Numbered from the stretch's first letter, positions 31,258-44,391 are shown. The stretch is 64,000 nucleotides of DNA from Gerris lacustris (GCA_951217055.1 OX578277.1:114573904-114637903); one strand, 5' to 3'. Made by a program: numbers and translations. The notes: a model not told the origin generated them from the letters alone.

Positions 31258-31775
31258 TTGAGAATATCTCGCTTCCTATGGCTAGGACACCAATTAAGGT
31301 GGTTATAGTAATTAAAGATAACAACATTTCCCATAAAAAAAAGGCTGATTCATTTTTACGTATACAATGGACGGTTTACGGAATAAAGAGCGAAGATATC
31401 TATAAATATTTAGTATCCGTCGCCGCACGACTTCTACGTACATATTTTTACAAATAGCTCGGTGGCAAATTATGGCGACGATCAAAAAGAAAGAATAATA
31501 AATTTCCTATAAAAAAGTCTGATTTATTTTTTAAGTACAACGAACGGTTTAGCAAAAACTCTAGCTTACTACAGCTTGCGTAGTGTTTGTGTTTGCACGA
31601 CTTTTTACGTATTTTTGCGAATATCTCGCTTCCTCTGGTTCGGAGACCAATTGAGGATCAAATAAAAATTAAAGATTATAAAATTTCACACAGGAAACAT
31701 TATATTCATTTTTTACGTACAATAAACAATTTGCTCCGAAGTTTCTGCACAAGGCGTAACAACGACCAATAACTT
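31258..31775. repeat. Degenerate ~175-bp tandem repeat, three units
   Basis: GAATATCTCGCTTCCT recurs near 31261 and 31619 (with a weaker AATAGCTCGGTGG at 31453). Each is followed by ACCAATTGAGG-like, TTAAAGAT, TTTCCNATAAAAAA and TTTTTTACGTACAATGAACGG-like blocks. Units are well diverged. Confidence 0.6.
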
Positions 31776-33668
31776 AGGCTTTTTCCTGAGGCAACTCCAT
31801 TGTGGGATCTGTTATTCTATATCTACGAGCGACATTTCAAGTTTGTTCGGACGTGGTTTAAAAATATTAGTCTCCCAGCGATTTAATATTTTATAAAGAT
31901 AATTGTTACGGTGACAATCGCAATAGCGAAACATTGTTTTATGAGTAACTAACAGGTCCCACCTTGAATGTGGAACGTGGTATGAAAAATTTGAATGTAA
32001 CAAGTATCAAAAGAGTATTGAATATCTATTAACACGACCGCAATCTTGTTGCCGATTTTCAATATGTCTCCAGAACGTCAAATTGTAGCTCCGATTTTTC
32101 TTGGAACAGAAGCCATATTTATGACTAAAATAACTGGACTATACTATATTTATTAAATAAAATCGAGTTTCAAACCTTTTAACTTTATACTTATTGGATA
32201 ACCAAGCATATTTAATAATATGCCTAAAAATGGAATTGTTTATTCATATTTCCGACACATTTCAAAAAAATTGCTCTTCCTTTCGAGCACCGTGGGCGCT
32301 CGGTCCCCGGTTCTGGTTAACAAGAAGGATTAACACAATCCCAGAAAGTTGCCTTCTCCGTGAATCAGATGAAGATGGTCGAGCCACGGTAGGGAAATGA
32401 CGATATAATATATTAAAATATAGATGCAATTCTCTTACTTTGGATACTTGCCCCTCGCACAATTCCAGGGAGATAGGAAATGTTTTCTGTAATACTACTT
32501 GTTTAGAGTGGAGCAAGGCAACACTATTTTCGTAATCTTGCCGTCTTCACCAGCGTCATATCTGTGTTATCAGCCACAGGAGATTTTTTCGTGTTCAAGA
32601 AACCTTCCCATATTATATACAACTTATCTATCTATCGTATGGCTAACGTAATGATTTCATATTTTCATTTTGTTATATACTTTAATAAAAATATTATTTT
32701 CTTTTATACTTACCATCAGTATATATTGATTAAAAAATATTTTAAACTTGTTTGGCGAGTGGCGGCATCTTGAAAAAATTAAATGCACCCACTAGACTTT
32801 TTTCAATAAACAAAAAAAAGTGCTCAAAAAAAAAAAAACCGCTTCCACGTTACAACCTTTAAAGGAAAATTGTCTTCCTTTTGAATTTCCCTTGGTTCGT
32901 TTGAAAAAAAAAATCAAACTAACCGATAAATTAAAAATTTAAAAATTACATTTTCATTCAAAAGAAAACTTAATTAATTTTATTTTAGTTTTATTAATAT
33001 ATTTTAATGTATAAGTTTTATTTTTTAATTAAACTAGTTTTTAAGAAAATCGAACAATTTTTGTTTATCATAACAGAATTTAATAACTAACAATTAAATA
33101 TAAATATAGGGAAAACAAATTATTAATAAATGATCTTTTTTTATGTATAATTTTTGTATATAAACATAGACATTTTTAATCATATTGTTCAATTTTTTTT
33201 ACTCTGGCAATATATCTAATACAAATTAGTTACATAAAATAATTTTATAAAAATTATTTTTTACAGCTGGAAAATTATACAAATACATTTTTATTTAATG
33301 TGTACAAAATTTTATTGAAAACAATGCACAAATTTGAAATTTTTCTACTAATTAACGAATTTTTTTAGAAAATTTAATCTAAAAATAATAAATGTAATTA
33401 ATTATTTTATGAAAAATTTTTCAGTTTATTATTATTTTTTTTATCTTAATATTTATTATTTATGAAAATTAAATAGAAATAAACAATATACCTAAATTCA
33501 TGTAAACAAATGAACAATTTATCATATAGAGTTTACATAAATCATGGAGAAATAAAAATTAACAGGACACAAGTATACAAGCATAGGGCTACAAGTATAC
33601 CCAGTGGTAAAATGCTATACCGCAAAACAATAATGTATTACTGGTTAAACAACTTCCCAACTAACCTT
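31776..33668. other. No gene seen; strongly AT-rich
   Basis: From about 32780 the sequence is extremely AT-rich and low in complexity. Short frames in 31812-32773 lack recognisable domains. Confidence 0.6.
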
Positions 33669-34001
33669 GTTATAACCTAAAGTTGCTATAAACTTGATGT
33701 CATAACCTAAAGTTGCTATAAACTTGATGTTATAACCTTGTTACAACCTAAAGTTCCTATTAGCCTGTTGTTATAACCTAAAGTTGTTATAAGCTTGTTG
33801 TTATAACCTTGTTACAACCTAAAGTTGCTATAAACTTGATGGTATAACCTTGTTACAACCTAAAGTTGCTATAAACTTGATGTTATAACCTAAATCTGCT
33901 ATAAACTTGATGTTATAACCTTGTTACAGTTACACCCTAAAGTTGCTATAAACGTGATGTTATAACCTTGTTACAACCTAAAGTAAAATGCTATACCGCA
34001 T
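33669..34001. repeat. ACCTAAAGTTGC minisatellite, first array
   Basis: Units such as TTGTTACAACCTAAAGTTGC plus TATAAACTTGATGTTATAAC repeat every 38-44 bp with variants. The array continues at 34655-35440 after a family M insertion. Confidence 0.9.
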
Positions 34002-34334
34002 AACAATAATGTAATACTGGTAAAACAAACTTCCCAAATAAAGCTTTTTAAAAGTATTATAACAGATTAAATCTTCTATCCTGATGACGTCATAGTTTTC
34101 TTAAGCCACTTGTCAGAATTGCAGTATCTTTTGCTTAACAATAAATAATTAGGAACTGATTAATTCTTAGCACTGTATCTAAATATTTAAATGTTTGATT
34201 TTGTGCTCTTTGTTTCGCCAGCAATGTATAGATGTTTTGTGGTTTAGTATTTTATCTATTGTTATACTTGTGGCCTCAAGTGCTTTACACGCTTAAAGCT
34301 CATTATTTAAGTATGCGAGTAAAGCACGTTATGT

Positions 34335-34555
34335 AAGACATGCGCACTTATTGTCTTCTATACGTCAATCATCACCTATATGTATACAGGAAGGTTCCCT
34401 TTAATATGGTGTCATAATTAGTCACAAACCCCGTTTTAACCTGATGGAGATTTTGTAACAGTACAAGGTAAGAGCATGCGCACAAAACCTGGCATTATCA
34501 GTACTGAACGATGTTATGAACAGTATAAATAGGGGGGTTGGAACAACCCTAAGTA
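34335..34555. repeat. Family M repeat, copy 2
   Basis: ACATGCGCAC, GGAAGGTTCCCTTTAATATG, GAGCATGCGCACAAAACCTG and AAATAGGGGGGTTGGAACAA match copy 1 in order. It lies between the two halves of the minisatellite. Confidence 0.65.
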
Positions 34556-34654
34556 TTGCCATTTTAACTTACATCCAGAATCAATTCATCATAATAATAA
34601 TCATCATTATAACACATTGAATTGATAAGTAAATTTAAAACCTAATGTATGCTT

Positions 34655-35440
34655 GTTATTATAACCTTGTTACAATTTAAAGTTAATATAAGACCTTGTT
34701 ACAAGATAAAGTTGCAATTAACTTGTTACAACCTTGCTACAACCTAAAGTTGCTATAAACTTGATGTTATAACCTTGTTACAACCTAAGGTTGCTATAAA
34801 CTTGATGTTATAACCTTGTTACAACCTAAAGTTATTATAAACTTGATGTTATGACCTTGTTACAACCTAAAATTGCAATAAACTTGTTACAACCTAAAGT
34901 TGCTATAGACGTGTTGTTATAACCTTGTTACAACCTAAAGTTGCTATAAACTTGATGTAATAACCTTGTAAGAACCTAAAGTTGCAATAAACTTGTTATA
35001 ACCTTGTTACAACCTAAAGTGGCTATAAACTTATATAACATGGTTACAACCTAAAGTTGCAATAAACTTGTTATAACCTTGTTTCAACCTAAAGTTGCAA
35101 TAAACTTGTTATAACCTTGTTTCAACCTAAAGTTGCAATAAACTTGTTATAACCTTGTTTCAACCTAAAGTTGCAATAAACTTGTTATAACCTTGTTTCA
35201 ACCTAAAGTTGCAATAAACTTGTTATAACCTTGTTTCAACCTAAAGTTGCAATAAACTTGTTATAACCTTGTTTCAACCTAAAGTTGCTATAAACTTATA
35301 TAACATTGTTACAACCTAAAGTTGCAATAATCTTGTTATAACCTTGTTACAACCTAAAGTTGATATAAACTTGATGTTATAACCTTGTTAGAATCTAAAG
35401 ATGCTATAAACTTGTTACATCCTAAAGTTGCTGTAGGATT
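34655..35440. repeat. ACCTAAAGTTGC minisatellite, second array
   Basis: The best-conserved part, about 35060-35280, repeats every 38 bp (AATAAACTTG at 35061, 35099 and 35137). The flanks mix 38-bp and longer units with an extra ATGTTATAA. Confidence 0.92.
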
Positions 35441-36959
35441 ATTGTTCATCCCTAATTTCGTTTTACGTAAACAAAATTGATATATAATATTAAGTATATA
35501 TTTATATTTTAAAAATATATTTTGTCAAGGGATTTTTTATTTATTTACTTATAGCTGATATAATTATAATGCTATAATTAACTAAAAGTTGCGTATTTTA
35601 TACCGGTCAAATTAACAATAATAAATTTCTTAGTAATTTAAAAGTAAACAAAACTGTTTTGGAAACATGTGAACATAAACATGCAAGCAAACAATTACTG
35701 GAAAGCATTATATTTAACGAGAAAATACAAACTAAAGTGTAAGTAATATACAGCGACATATAACTTGAGATATTGCTAACAACTCCCCCCCCCCCCCCCC
35801 CTATATCGTAGAATTATTGATGACGTGCTAAAATGATTTTCGTGGCCTGGGTGCATTAAATTGAACAGGATTAATCGACTTACGTCGGTTACTGCAGAGA
35901 ATCATGTAAACAACTCAAGCCTGGACTTTCTGTTAACGCTCTTCTTACATGCCAGCATGTACATGACAGCATGTGTTTACATACTGATCTCCTGACATGC
36001 CAACATGTGTTTACATAATGATAAACCTGATTAATTCTTACATCTGTTTGAAACCTATCAAGTTCCTAAATTACGTTTACTTTTCTAGTTGAAACATCAG
36101 CTGTTTTTGTTATTTATAACAGACTTCTAAAATGGTCAATATATCCGATGCTAAAACATATTAGTAATAACGGTAATTATAAGACGAAGACATCAGCCAC
36201 TTTACATATATCTACTCGATGCTTCAAACTTGAAATCAACCTAAATTTTAATAAATAAAAACTCCCTGTCACAATTATAAATCTTTTCGACTTTCTTCGG
36301 CCCTATGACGTGCGGTGGAGGAAAGCCCAACAGCTGGAGACAGACTGTTTACACCTCCTATACCCTTCTAACTCCTTGATACACCGAGTAACGTTTTTTA
36401 GTAACGCTTTTCGAGTTATGTAGCACAGCCTAAACATGAAAATGTCAAAAAATAATTCAATTTAAAGCGATTTCAATATTCAAAAGAAATAGTGTTGAAG
36501 ATTTCAAATGTAACATTTCGATCTTAGTTCGATTCCTTGCGACCAAAGTTAAATTTATCCATTTACTCTAATAAACGGAAATGCGATAAATAAATTTAAT
36601 ACTTACTCTTATAACCAAATTAAATCGCCATAACTAAAATTCATCTGCAAGTAATAACGTAATGAAATAACCATCATTGTTTTGAGACTTAAAAATTTAA
36701 AACCTAATTTAGACATTGATTTTTGTACATTGTCAAAAAACCTAAATATGTACCGAGAGACACTAAATTCAATGAAAAACATTTCTGTTATATACATATA
36801 TTATGTATTGACAAAAATACGTAATATTAAGAAGCGGTTTTTTTTTATATTTTCTAACTAAAACAAAAAATATACAAATGAAAATTTGAGTTTTATATAA
36901 ATACAAATATATATATTAATTATAAATAAATTAAAAAACGTATATAATAAAATTAAATC

Positions 36960-36963
<4 letters not shown>
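35441..36963. other. No gene seen
   Basis: AT-rich. Contains a C18 tract (35785-35802), and a repeated GACATGCCAACATGTGTTTACATA-type motif near 35950-36015. Confidence 0.6.

Positions 36964-37036
<73 letters not shown>
36964..37036. repeat. (TA)n microsatellite
   Basis: About 73 bp of uninterrupted TA repeat. 37037-37876 is AT-rich without features. Confidence 0.97.
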
Positions 37037-37039
<3 letters not shown>

Positions 37040-37876
37040 AGGAAAAAAATAAACTTCGAAAAATGGGTAGTTTTTAATGAAACTTTAAACAAAAAATTGA
37101 TTGGATTTTTTGTTCGTTAATTTTACTTTTTACAAATTATAAATAAGATTTACTTAAAACAAATGTTTGTAAATATTGATACAAAAATGAAATTGTTAAT
37201 TTTGTTAAATATTTAACAACAGAAAGGCAAATTGTTAATTAAAGAAATAAATAAATAAATTGTTTTAATATGTAATAATGTAAAAAAAAATAAAAATATA
37301 TAATATGAAAACATTAGATTAAAAAATTAAAAAAATAATTATATGTTATAGGTACTCTATTTTGACGATAGAAAAAAAACAAGAATTAACAAAATTTAAT
37401 AGTGAATTTAACAAATTTTATAAAAATTGAAACGGACTAAATTTAAATTGATCATACTTATGAAATTGATGTTTAATCAGTTAAAAATTTAATGATTAAC
37501 AAAAAGTAAAATTAAAATGCAAACAAATGATTGTAAACAATGAAAAAAATGAATTTATGATATTTTGATGTTGACTTTAATGTAAAAATATAATTAAATG
37601 AAATTAAAATCTCAATACTGATTGCTCTTATTGGAAGTAATTAAAACAATTCAATATTTGGTTCATTAAATGTTTCACAAGTACATATTTAAATTTGGTT
37701 AGATTTTTGTCAAAATGCCCATTATTTAATGTTCCAAAAATTATTTGTTGCTGATCAAGAATTAACCAGTGATTTCAGGGTGTAAATATCTTTTTATTAT
37801 GGTATTGCTAATTATTTCTTGATTTATAAAGTATTTATATTTTGTACACTTGGCCTATATTTTTTTTTGTCATAAA

Positions 37877-38157
37877 TGATATCGTCCCCCTAATGGCAGA
37901 ACCATGAATGTGCAGATTCCACATTGTTGGGAAATGGTGTTTTAAAGTTTTTGATCCATATTCTATTTTTGATTAATTTTTTTACTATGTACAACAACAT
38001 GGTATGCACCCCCCCCCCCCCCCCCCCCCCTCTTCCTGAAAATGCATATTTATTGTTTCAGTACTTCACATTCATCAAACTGCCATACAATGCAGGCACG
38101 AATTTGGGGTTATGGCACAACATAGATTCATGGTTCTGGCATAAGGGGGACGATATG
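37877..38157. mobile_element. MITE N
   Basis: GATATCGTCCCCCTAATGGC...AGAACCATGAATG at the left pairs with CATAGATTCATGGTTCTGGC...GGGGGACGATATGA at the right (arms of about 38 bp, few mismatches). A C22 tract lies inside (38009-38030). The total of 280 bp is typical of a MITE; the TSD is unclear. 38158-39395 is AT-rich and featureless. Confidence 0.75.
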
Positions 38158-39399
38158 ATTTTGATTTTTTTTCTGAATTACATTCTACTAAAATAAATTT
38201 GAAAATGAAAATTGGCCTGAATGAGAAGAACATGAAACCATTGAACATTTTTTTAAAATGAATAATGAAATTCCCACTCATTCTTCGTTTTTCCTCTTTA
38301 AGTTTTTATTTAAATTAATCTAATTTTGAAAATTTCATGAATCCGCATTGTAAAGATGACCAGTTCTTGTCTAAAATCGTATTAAAAAATTAAATGTATT
38401 AGTGAAAATATTAAAATAATAATTATAGTTGATATTTAATGGTAGCAAATTTCTATCATTTTATTAATAGTGATGTCCAAATTGTCTATAGATACAATAC
38501 CATAGATAATGTATATCTGACATATTTCTTACAGAAAAATGGTCATAGATAGATAATGAAAAGCTTATTTCTTTCAATCATTATTTTAAATTCAGGTATT
38601 TTAAACACCTGAATATAGATATTTTTTAGCAAATATATTTTTTTATATTTTTGAGATATTTAAATTTGAAAATTATCTATAATTTTTGAACTCCCTAATT
38701 TATCTATTATTGTATCTTGGAAAAACAAAGTATTATATAATTTTACAAATTATATAAAAATGGTAGGTCGTGGAAATTATTTATTTCCTTTAAAAAAAAT
38801 CTCAAATAGAAAAATACCTACTAGGTATAAAGAAGTATCCAACAAAAAGAGGAGGTATAAAAAAAAATTCAGATGTTTTAAAAAAAAAGATGTTATTTGC
38901 CTGTTACATTGTTCATCTGGGAATCATATCTTGTGAGTAAAATAAAACTAGAAGGAATTTTTATTTTTAAAAATGAGAAATGTGAGAGAGAGTTAAATTT
39001 ACGTTGCACTCTGTTATCTTGAATTTAAAATATTCAGACAATTTTATATTTCACTGCTCACAGGTCTTGTTTCCAATATTTCATATTTCAAATTTGATTT
39101 TTTTTTTTTTTTTTCTTCTTTTTTTTTTTTTTTCGTTTAGTTCTTTAAAGATTCAGTCTATTGCCAACCTAAACTTACGACAAGAGATTGGAGACAGATT
39201 TAGAAAAATATTGAACATTTTGTTAAAAATACATAAAAAACAATTAGAGATAATTTTATTTTCTCTATTTTCTCTCTGATTTGTTTATTTTTCATATTAT
39301 AATAAATTAAAATAATTGTAAAAGAAAAAAAGTCCAGTCATGCACCATGACTTAATGAGCGAATTTTCAAAGATATCTGCGTTATATTGGCTTATGATA

Positions 39400-39740
39400 A
39401 TGTAGGAAAATTTTGGTTTAGAATTTGCACGGGTGAAAAAAAAAAAATTTGGTACACAGGGGTACGGGGTACAAAAGTCAAAATAGTATTAACCCTTCAA
39501 GATGCATGTCGTTGGAAAGCTCTTTAAGAGTACAGCAATTGTTGTTATTTACACTTTTATCATATTTTCACATAAAAGGGGGGTAAAATGGAAAAAACAC
39601 GTTTTTAACCCTAAATGGTCAAAATTTGCCCCTAAATGGACTCCAAAAATTCTGGCCAACGAACTCATCCTTTCTTTTGATATTATTGACATTTTAAAAT
39701 TTGTTTGAAGTTTTTAAGTGCATCCTAAGGGGAGATATCG
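39400..39740 (-). repeat. Family O repeat, isolated copy
   Basis: ATTTGGTACACAGGGGTACG, GGTACAAAAGTCAAA and TGGAAAGCTCTTTAAGAGTA, then TTTCACATAAAAGGGGGGTA, are the complement order of the family clustered at 62296-63900. Confidence 0.6.
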
Positions 39741-39938
39741 TCTGGAGTGACACATATATACATACATATATACATACATACTTAAAAAAAAGTGTTAAAT
39801 TTTAGGAATCGATTCAGAATGGTCTAAAACGGATTTCCATGGAAAAAAAATTCAAAAATTCGCATTACAAAAATTTTGAAGCCATTGCAATAGCGTAATT
39901 TTCTTTGAAAATTCGCTAAAAACAACATATAATGGTTA

Positions 39939-40508
39939 TTTATCTACGATTGATACGAAATATAAACATTATATCTTTGTTTAGATGATGCGTGATTCTT
40001 TTCGTAGCTGTATTCATTGCGCATGCGCGTTCATAATGAGGTGAAGAATTCCTCTTTTTTTCCGCCCTAGGTCGGAATCTAGAGGAATTTTTCACCTTAA
40101 CGCACGATTAGCGAGTTTGTTTACATTCTAATTTGCTGTTTAATATTTTAATTAAAGTAACTGTTTATATCGAGTTTTTAGAGAAACAATGAGGGATTAA
40201 AGTGGTTAAGAAGAAAATAAGGAGAATTATACACCTTCCGAAATAATTAATTCGGCACAAAATACAACTAATTAATGTCATCTTTATCAAAAGAGAAATA
40301 CGTACTTACATACAGAAAGTATATTAATTTTTGTTTTCTGTATTTATTATTAAAACACCACAATCGTAGATAAAGTACGTACGCAACTGTGCGAAAAATG
40401 CATTTTGCTTTGCTCGTGTGGTTTTACTACCCTCGCTGTCACTCGGGTGCAAACTCATCACTCGCATGCAAAATGCTACTTACAGCACTAGACCCGTAGT
40501 GTACTATT
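39939..40508 (+). mobile_element. Family A element, copy 3
   Basis: TTATCTACGATTGATACG to GTGTACTATTA. TGCGCATGCGCG at 40018-40029. The hairpin arm on the right is degraded (CCGCCCTAGGTCGGAATC). The ORF reads M-R-D-stop, so this is the most decayed of the four copies. Confidence 0.75.
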
Positions 40509-40759
40509 ATGTAACTAAGCAGCAAAATGGAATTATACTGGCAAGTGATGAAGTTAGCCTCCGAGCCGGAGGCGAGGACAGGCTACGAAAATTAACCGCC
40601 GAGGCGAAGCAGAGGCAGGTAATTTGCCTAATTGACTACCGAGGCGTAGCTGAGGCAGGCAATATTATTCACGAGGCCGAAAGGTTTCCTTAAAAAAAAA
40701 TATTATTAATACATTAATAATATAACATTGTTTTGTAATAAAACCAGTATAACAACTAA
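40509..40759. other. Unclassified stretch with GAGGCGAAG hairpin motifs
   Basis: GCCTCCGAGCCGGAGGCGAG, CCGAGGCGAAGCAGAGGCAG and CCGAGGCGTAGCTGAGGCAG repeat with ~45-bp spacing (40557-40670). The motif resembles those of families P, X and B. Confidence 0.5.
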
Positions 40760-40841
40760 ATTAAAATAATAGTATATTTTGATAATACTATTTCATATGT
40801 TACTAACCAGTGAAGTGAGTTTTTCTTTACCGCGGCAATTA

Positions 40842-41715
40842 CTTTACTTTACTTTACTTTCGCTGGCTCTACAGTCCTGGGTGGACCCTGGCCTCTGGAA
40901 CAATTTCCTGCCATCTGTCTCTTTCCTGGGCAGCAGTTCTCCAGTTCCTAACACCAAGCGTCTGCAGGTCCCTTTCAGCATCATTTAACCACCTGCTTCT
41001 AGGACTTCCTCTTCTTCTTGTGCCCTCTATCCTGGCATCCAGTATTTTTTTAACACTCCTTGTGTTATCCGCTCGTGCTACGTGTTCTAGCCACCTCAGT
41101 CGCATGCCTTTAATAAATTTCACTATATCTTCTTGATTTAAAAAATCATCAATTTCTCTGTTAGAGCGAATTCTCCATCCCTGAATCTCTCTTATTGGAC
41201 CTAAAATTCTCCTCATAATTCTTCTCTCAAAAACTCTTAGCTTTTTAACTTCATTGACCAGCAACACCCACGCTTCCGCACCGTAACAAACTACTGGTCT
41301 GATGAGAGTTTTGTAAAGAAGAAGTTTTGATGCTAGTGAGAGATCACGGGATTTAAAAAGCTTTATGTTAGCATAGTATGTGCGACTTCCGGACAATAGT
41401 CTTCTGTTTATTTCACTCTGGTTTATATTTTCTTCATTTAGTTCTGCTCCTAAGTATATAAAGCTTCCGACTCCTTTGAAGTTGTAGTCACCTATGGCAA
41501 TATTTTGTAGGGGGTGGTTCCTACCCTGTCGGGAGAGTTGCATATATTTGGTTTTGTCTTCATTTATTTTTAGTCCAACTCTTTTGGCAGCACTTTCAAT
41601 GGTGGTGAAAACCTCTCTTAGCCGGTTCATATCTCTTGCTAATATCGCAATATCATTGGCGTAGGCGCATATTTGCCATGTCTTGTAGGAAATGTTGCCT
41701 TTATTATCTATTCTC
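40842..41715 (-). mobile_element. 5'-truncated LINE (non-LTR retrotransposon)
   Basis: Flanked by a perfect 13-bp TSD, ACCGCGGCAATTA (40829-40841 and 41716-41728). On the minus strand it enters within a reverse-transcriptase reading frame and ends eight bases after the TAG stop in (AAAGT)n, typical of LINEs with short tandem 3' tails. It lies inside family B copy 2, which is therefore older. Confidence 0.95.
40869..41714 (-). pseudogene. LINE reverse transcriptase, C-terminal part
   Basis: An open frame of 281 codons, still uninterrupted. It starts inside the RT palm just before the catalytic box, which reads AYANDI where the family has (F/Y)ADD, so the first catalytic Asp is replaced by Asn. 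KRVGLKINEDKTKYM follows (RT motif D/E region), then FIYLGAELNEENINQSEINR, the thumb segment KLLLYKTLIRPVVCYGAEAW, and a C-terminal tail with MRLRWLEHVARAD, RRRGSPRSRWLNDAERDLQT and RDRWQEIVPEARVHPGL. This tail is common in arthropod LINEs; the clade is not assigned. The truncated N-terminus and mutated active site mean it cannot work. The intact frame suggests a young insertion. Confidence 0.9.
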
Positions 41716-41996
41716 ACCGCGGCAATTATATTTACTAAATATTGCCAAGGTAAAGAAAATACACTTCACAGTCGTGTAGCATATGCTATTTTTTCCGAGG
41801 TAGCAGACAATGAAAAAACATTAAATATTAATCAGAATAATTTTATAACAAATTGTAGTACATACTTAAGATTTTGAGAAAAAGAAACCTGAAAGAGGTT
41901 ACACTATAAAATAAGATAAATAAAACGCATTGACATCTAGTGGATTTTAATCGTATTATGAATCATTTCTACAAAAATTGTAGCACTAAAATGGCA

Positions 41997-42660
41997 TTTT
42001 TTCCGTGGTAGGCTGTGAAATAGTAACTTTAGAGCCTAAAAAACATAGCTAAAATCCATTTTTTCATTACGTGGACTTAAAAAATCTTTTCATTACTACT
42101 TGCTGTAAAGAAAAAAATCTTTTACGTCCTAGGAACTAAAAGACTTTTATTTTCCGGCGGGTAGTTGTCAAAACTTCTGTTAGTAGTGCTGCAGTCTTTG
42201 TAGAAATGCTTCTAGTACGATTAAAATCCGCTAGATGTCAATGCGTTTTATTTATCTTTTCTTATAGTGTAACCTCTTTTTTTGGTTTCTTTTTTTAAGA
42301 CTTAAGTATGTACTAATATCTGTTATTATATATTGATTAGTGATTAATATTTAATGTTTTTTCATTGACTGCTACCTCGGAAAAAATAGCATATGCTACG
42401 CGACTGTGAAGTGTTTTTTCTTTACCTTGGTAATTGCCGCGGTAAAGAAAAAACTCACTTCACAGCCTAGTAACATAATATACTATTTAATAACTACCCG
42501 TAGGACGTAAAACATGTTTTACCTCCTAGGAGGTAAAAACTTTTTTTTACACAGTTTAGGAGTAATGAAAAAAAATTTTAAGTCCACGTAATGAAAAAAT
42601 AGATTTTAGCTATGTTTTTTAAGCTCTAAAGTTATTTTTCACAGCCTACCACTGAAAAAA
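41997..42660 (+). mobile_element. Family B element, copy 3 (complete)
   Basis: The left end TTTTTTCCGTGGTAGGCTGT and right end ACAGCCTACCACTGAAAAAA are the tips of ~160-bp inverted repeats. Inside are ATAGCATATGCTACGCGAC, the hairpin TTTTTTCTTTACCTTGG...CCGCGGTAAAGAAAAAA (42413-42450), and long GTAAAGAAA/TTTCTTTAC hairpins near each end. No coding sequence. 42661-44057 shows a C12 tract (43160) and a purine-rich stretch (43255-43625) but no supported gene. Confidence 0.85.
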
Positions 42661-44057
42661 CAAATTAGTATAAAACTAAACACAAACAAAAGCAGATGTT
42701 ATAAAAAGCACTGTACTTTTCCTGCCTAGGCAGGGAAATATTTCCCTGACTGTTTCCACTACTTTCCTGCCTGTTTTTAATATTTTAATGACAAATCAGC
42801 GAATGAGTACTGTCCAGTCTAAAAACAGTGAAATAATGCTTAATTTGGCTGGCTGCCGTAAGTAGATAAATAACTTAGTGTATGTTTGTATGACAAAGCT
42901 GTCGAATGTTCTCGGCTACGCCCGGTCTCTCTTGACAATTTATTTAATTACAAGGTTCGGTTAAATTTCTCGTTATAGAAACGTTCTAAGAGATGTGTCA
43001 GATTAGTTTTTCTTCCAATAAAGCTTGTTTCGATCGCATAAATTTAATGAATTCCAAAAGAAAAGGAAATTCTATACCTTAAGCGACGACCTTTACTTAA
43101 TAAATGCAGGTTCGGTTCTTATTCTTCGCTACTTTTTCGTAATCAAATGTATAATCTAGCCCCCCCCCCCCTCTCCCCTCGGGTATATCGAACAGAAGAA
43201 AAGCCACAAGTTTATTAAAAAACCTACTTTTTTTCTTTACCGTTGCAGCACAAAAGAAAAAAACTTTATATCGGGGAAAGTAAAAAAATAAAGAATAAAA
43301 TCCGGATAAAAAAAAAGGAGAAAGTTTTAATATATGTTAAAGAAGTTTCCTTCGAGTGAAGAAGAAGAAGAAGAAAGGAAAAAGAAAAATCTTAAAGAAA
43401 AGAAAAAAGAATATTCAGATGAGACCAAGAGGATTTTTTTTCCGAAAGTCGAACACACCAGAAAAACTCCGACATGGAATAAAAATTCCCGAGGAAACAG
43501 AAAGAGAGAGAAAAAAATCCAGTCCGGTTCGGAAGCGACATAGAAACTATTTGAAGATTCAAATGGATTCCGGAGGACTCCGGAAGATGGTAATCTAGCT
43601 TTCTCCGACCAGAAAAAAAGTAAATAAAAAGAAAATCTACCGGAATCCGAAAAACCATTGTGGGAAATATCGTCGGCAGAAGATAAAACTCGTAGAAACA
43701 GAAGGAAAGTACATGGAAATACAGACGCAGACAGAACCATGTAAAGTAAACAACCTACCCCGTACTCTTCTTATCCTTACCAGACCCAACTTAAATATAA
43801 AATCGTATGCAACTTAATTCAATTCACTGATTTTACAAGTCCGATGATCTAAAGGCAAATATCAAACCATCATTTCAAAATATATCCTCACTCAAATCCT
43901 TTCAAATTCGTCTTTTCAAAATCACATCGTTAAATTCATTTGGAATAAATAAGGAATTCAGCCGTTAGTCTAACCGAGTTGTATCGCATTCTTCCCAAAT
44001 ATCGCTCTAAATACACAATACACAATACACACATATCAGCTTCCTGTTATGACTTAA

Positions 44058-44250
44058 TATGTTGATCGTCTAATGTGTTGATCACCTAATTGTATTGATC
44101 ACCTAATGTATTGATTACCTAATGTGTTAATCACCTAGTTGTATTGATTACCTAATGTGTTGATCACCTAGTTGTATTGATTACCTAATGTGTTGATCGT
44201 CTAATGTGTTGATCACCTAATGAGTTGATATCCTAATGTGAGGATCACCA
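44058..44250. repeat. 17-18-bp minisatellite (GTTGATCACCTAATGT)
   Basis: About eleven imperfect units of TGTTGATCACCTAAT or TATTGATTACCTAAT. Confidence 0.92.
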
Positions 44251-44391
44251 TATTTTGTGTTGATCGGTAAAAAAAAAAAAATCTTACAAAATAAGACAGG
44301 TTGTCTTTTTTTAGTCTTTTTAGCATATTAAAAGAAATGTATTACAAAGGCAATTGATCAGATTTATTTCTGCTCTATTTACTCAATGAAA

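Larger units (their letters stand above)
40760..41996 (-). mobile_element. Family B element, copy 2 (split by a LINE)
   Basis: The reverse complement of copy 3 sequence: GTGAGTTTTTCTTTACCGCG at 40815, and after the LINE TTGCCAAGGTAAAG, ATAGCATATGCT-like and AAACGCATTGACATCTAGTG. It abuts copy 3 head to head at about 41997. Confidence 0.75.

Noticed and set aside
34655..35440. CRISPR-like array of regular ~38-bp repeats
   Set aside because: Tandem without unique spacers, in a eukaryotic repeat context; a minisatellite.
43327..43740. 137-codon minus-strand and two overlapping plus-strand ORFs
   Set aside because: Purine-rich low-complexity DNA opens several frames at once; no domain and no splice context.
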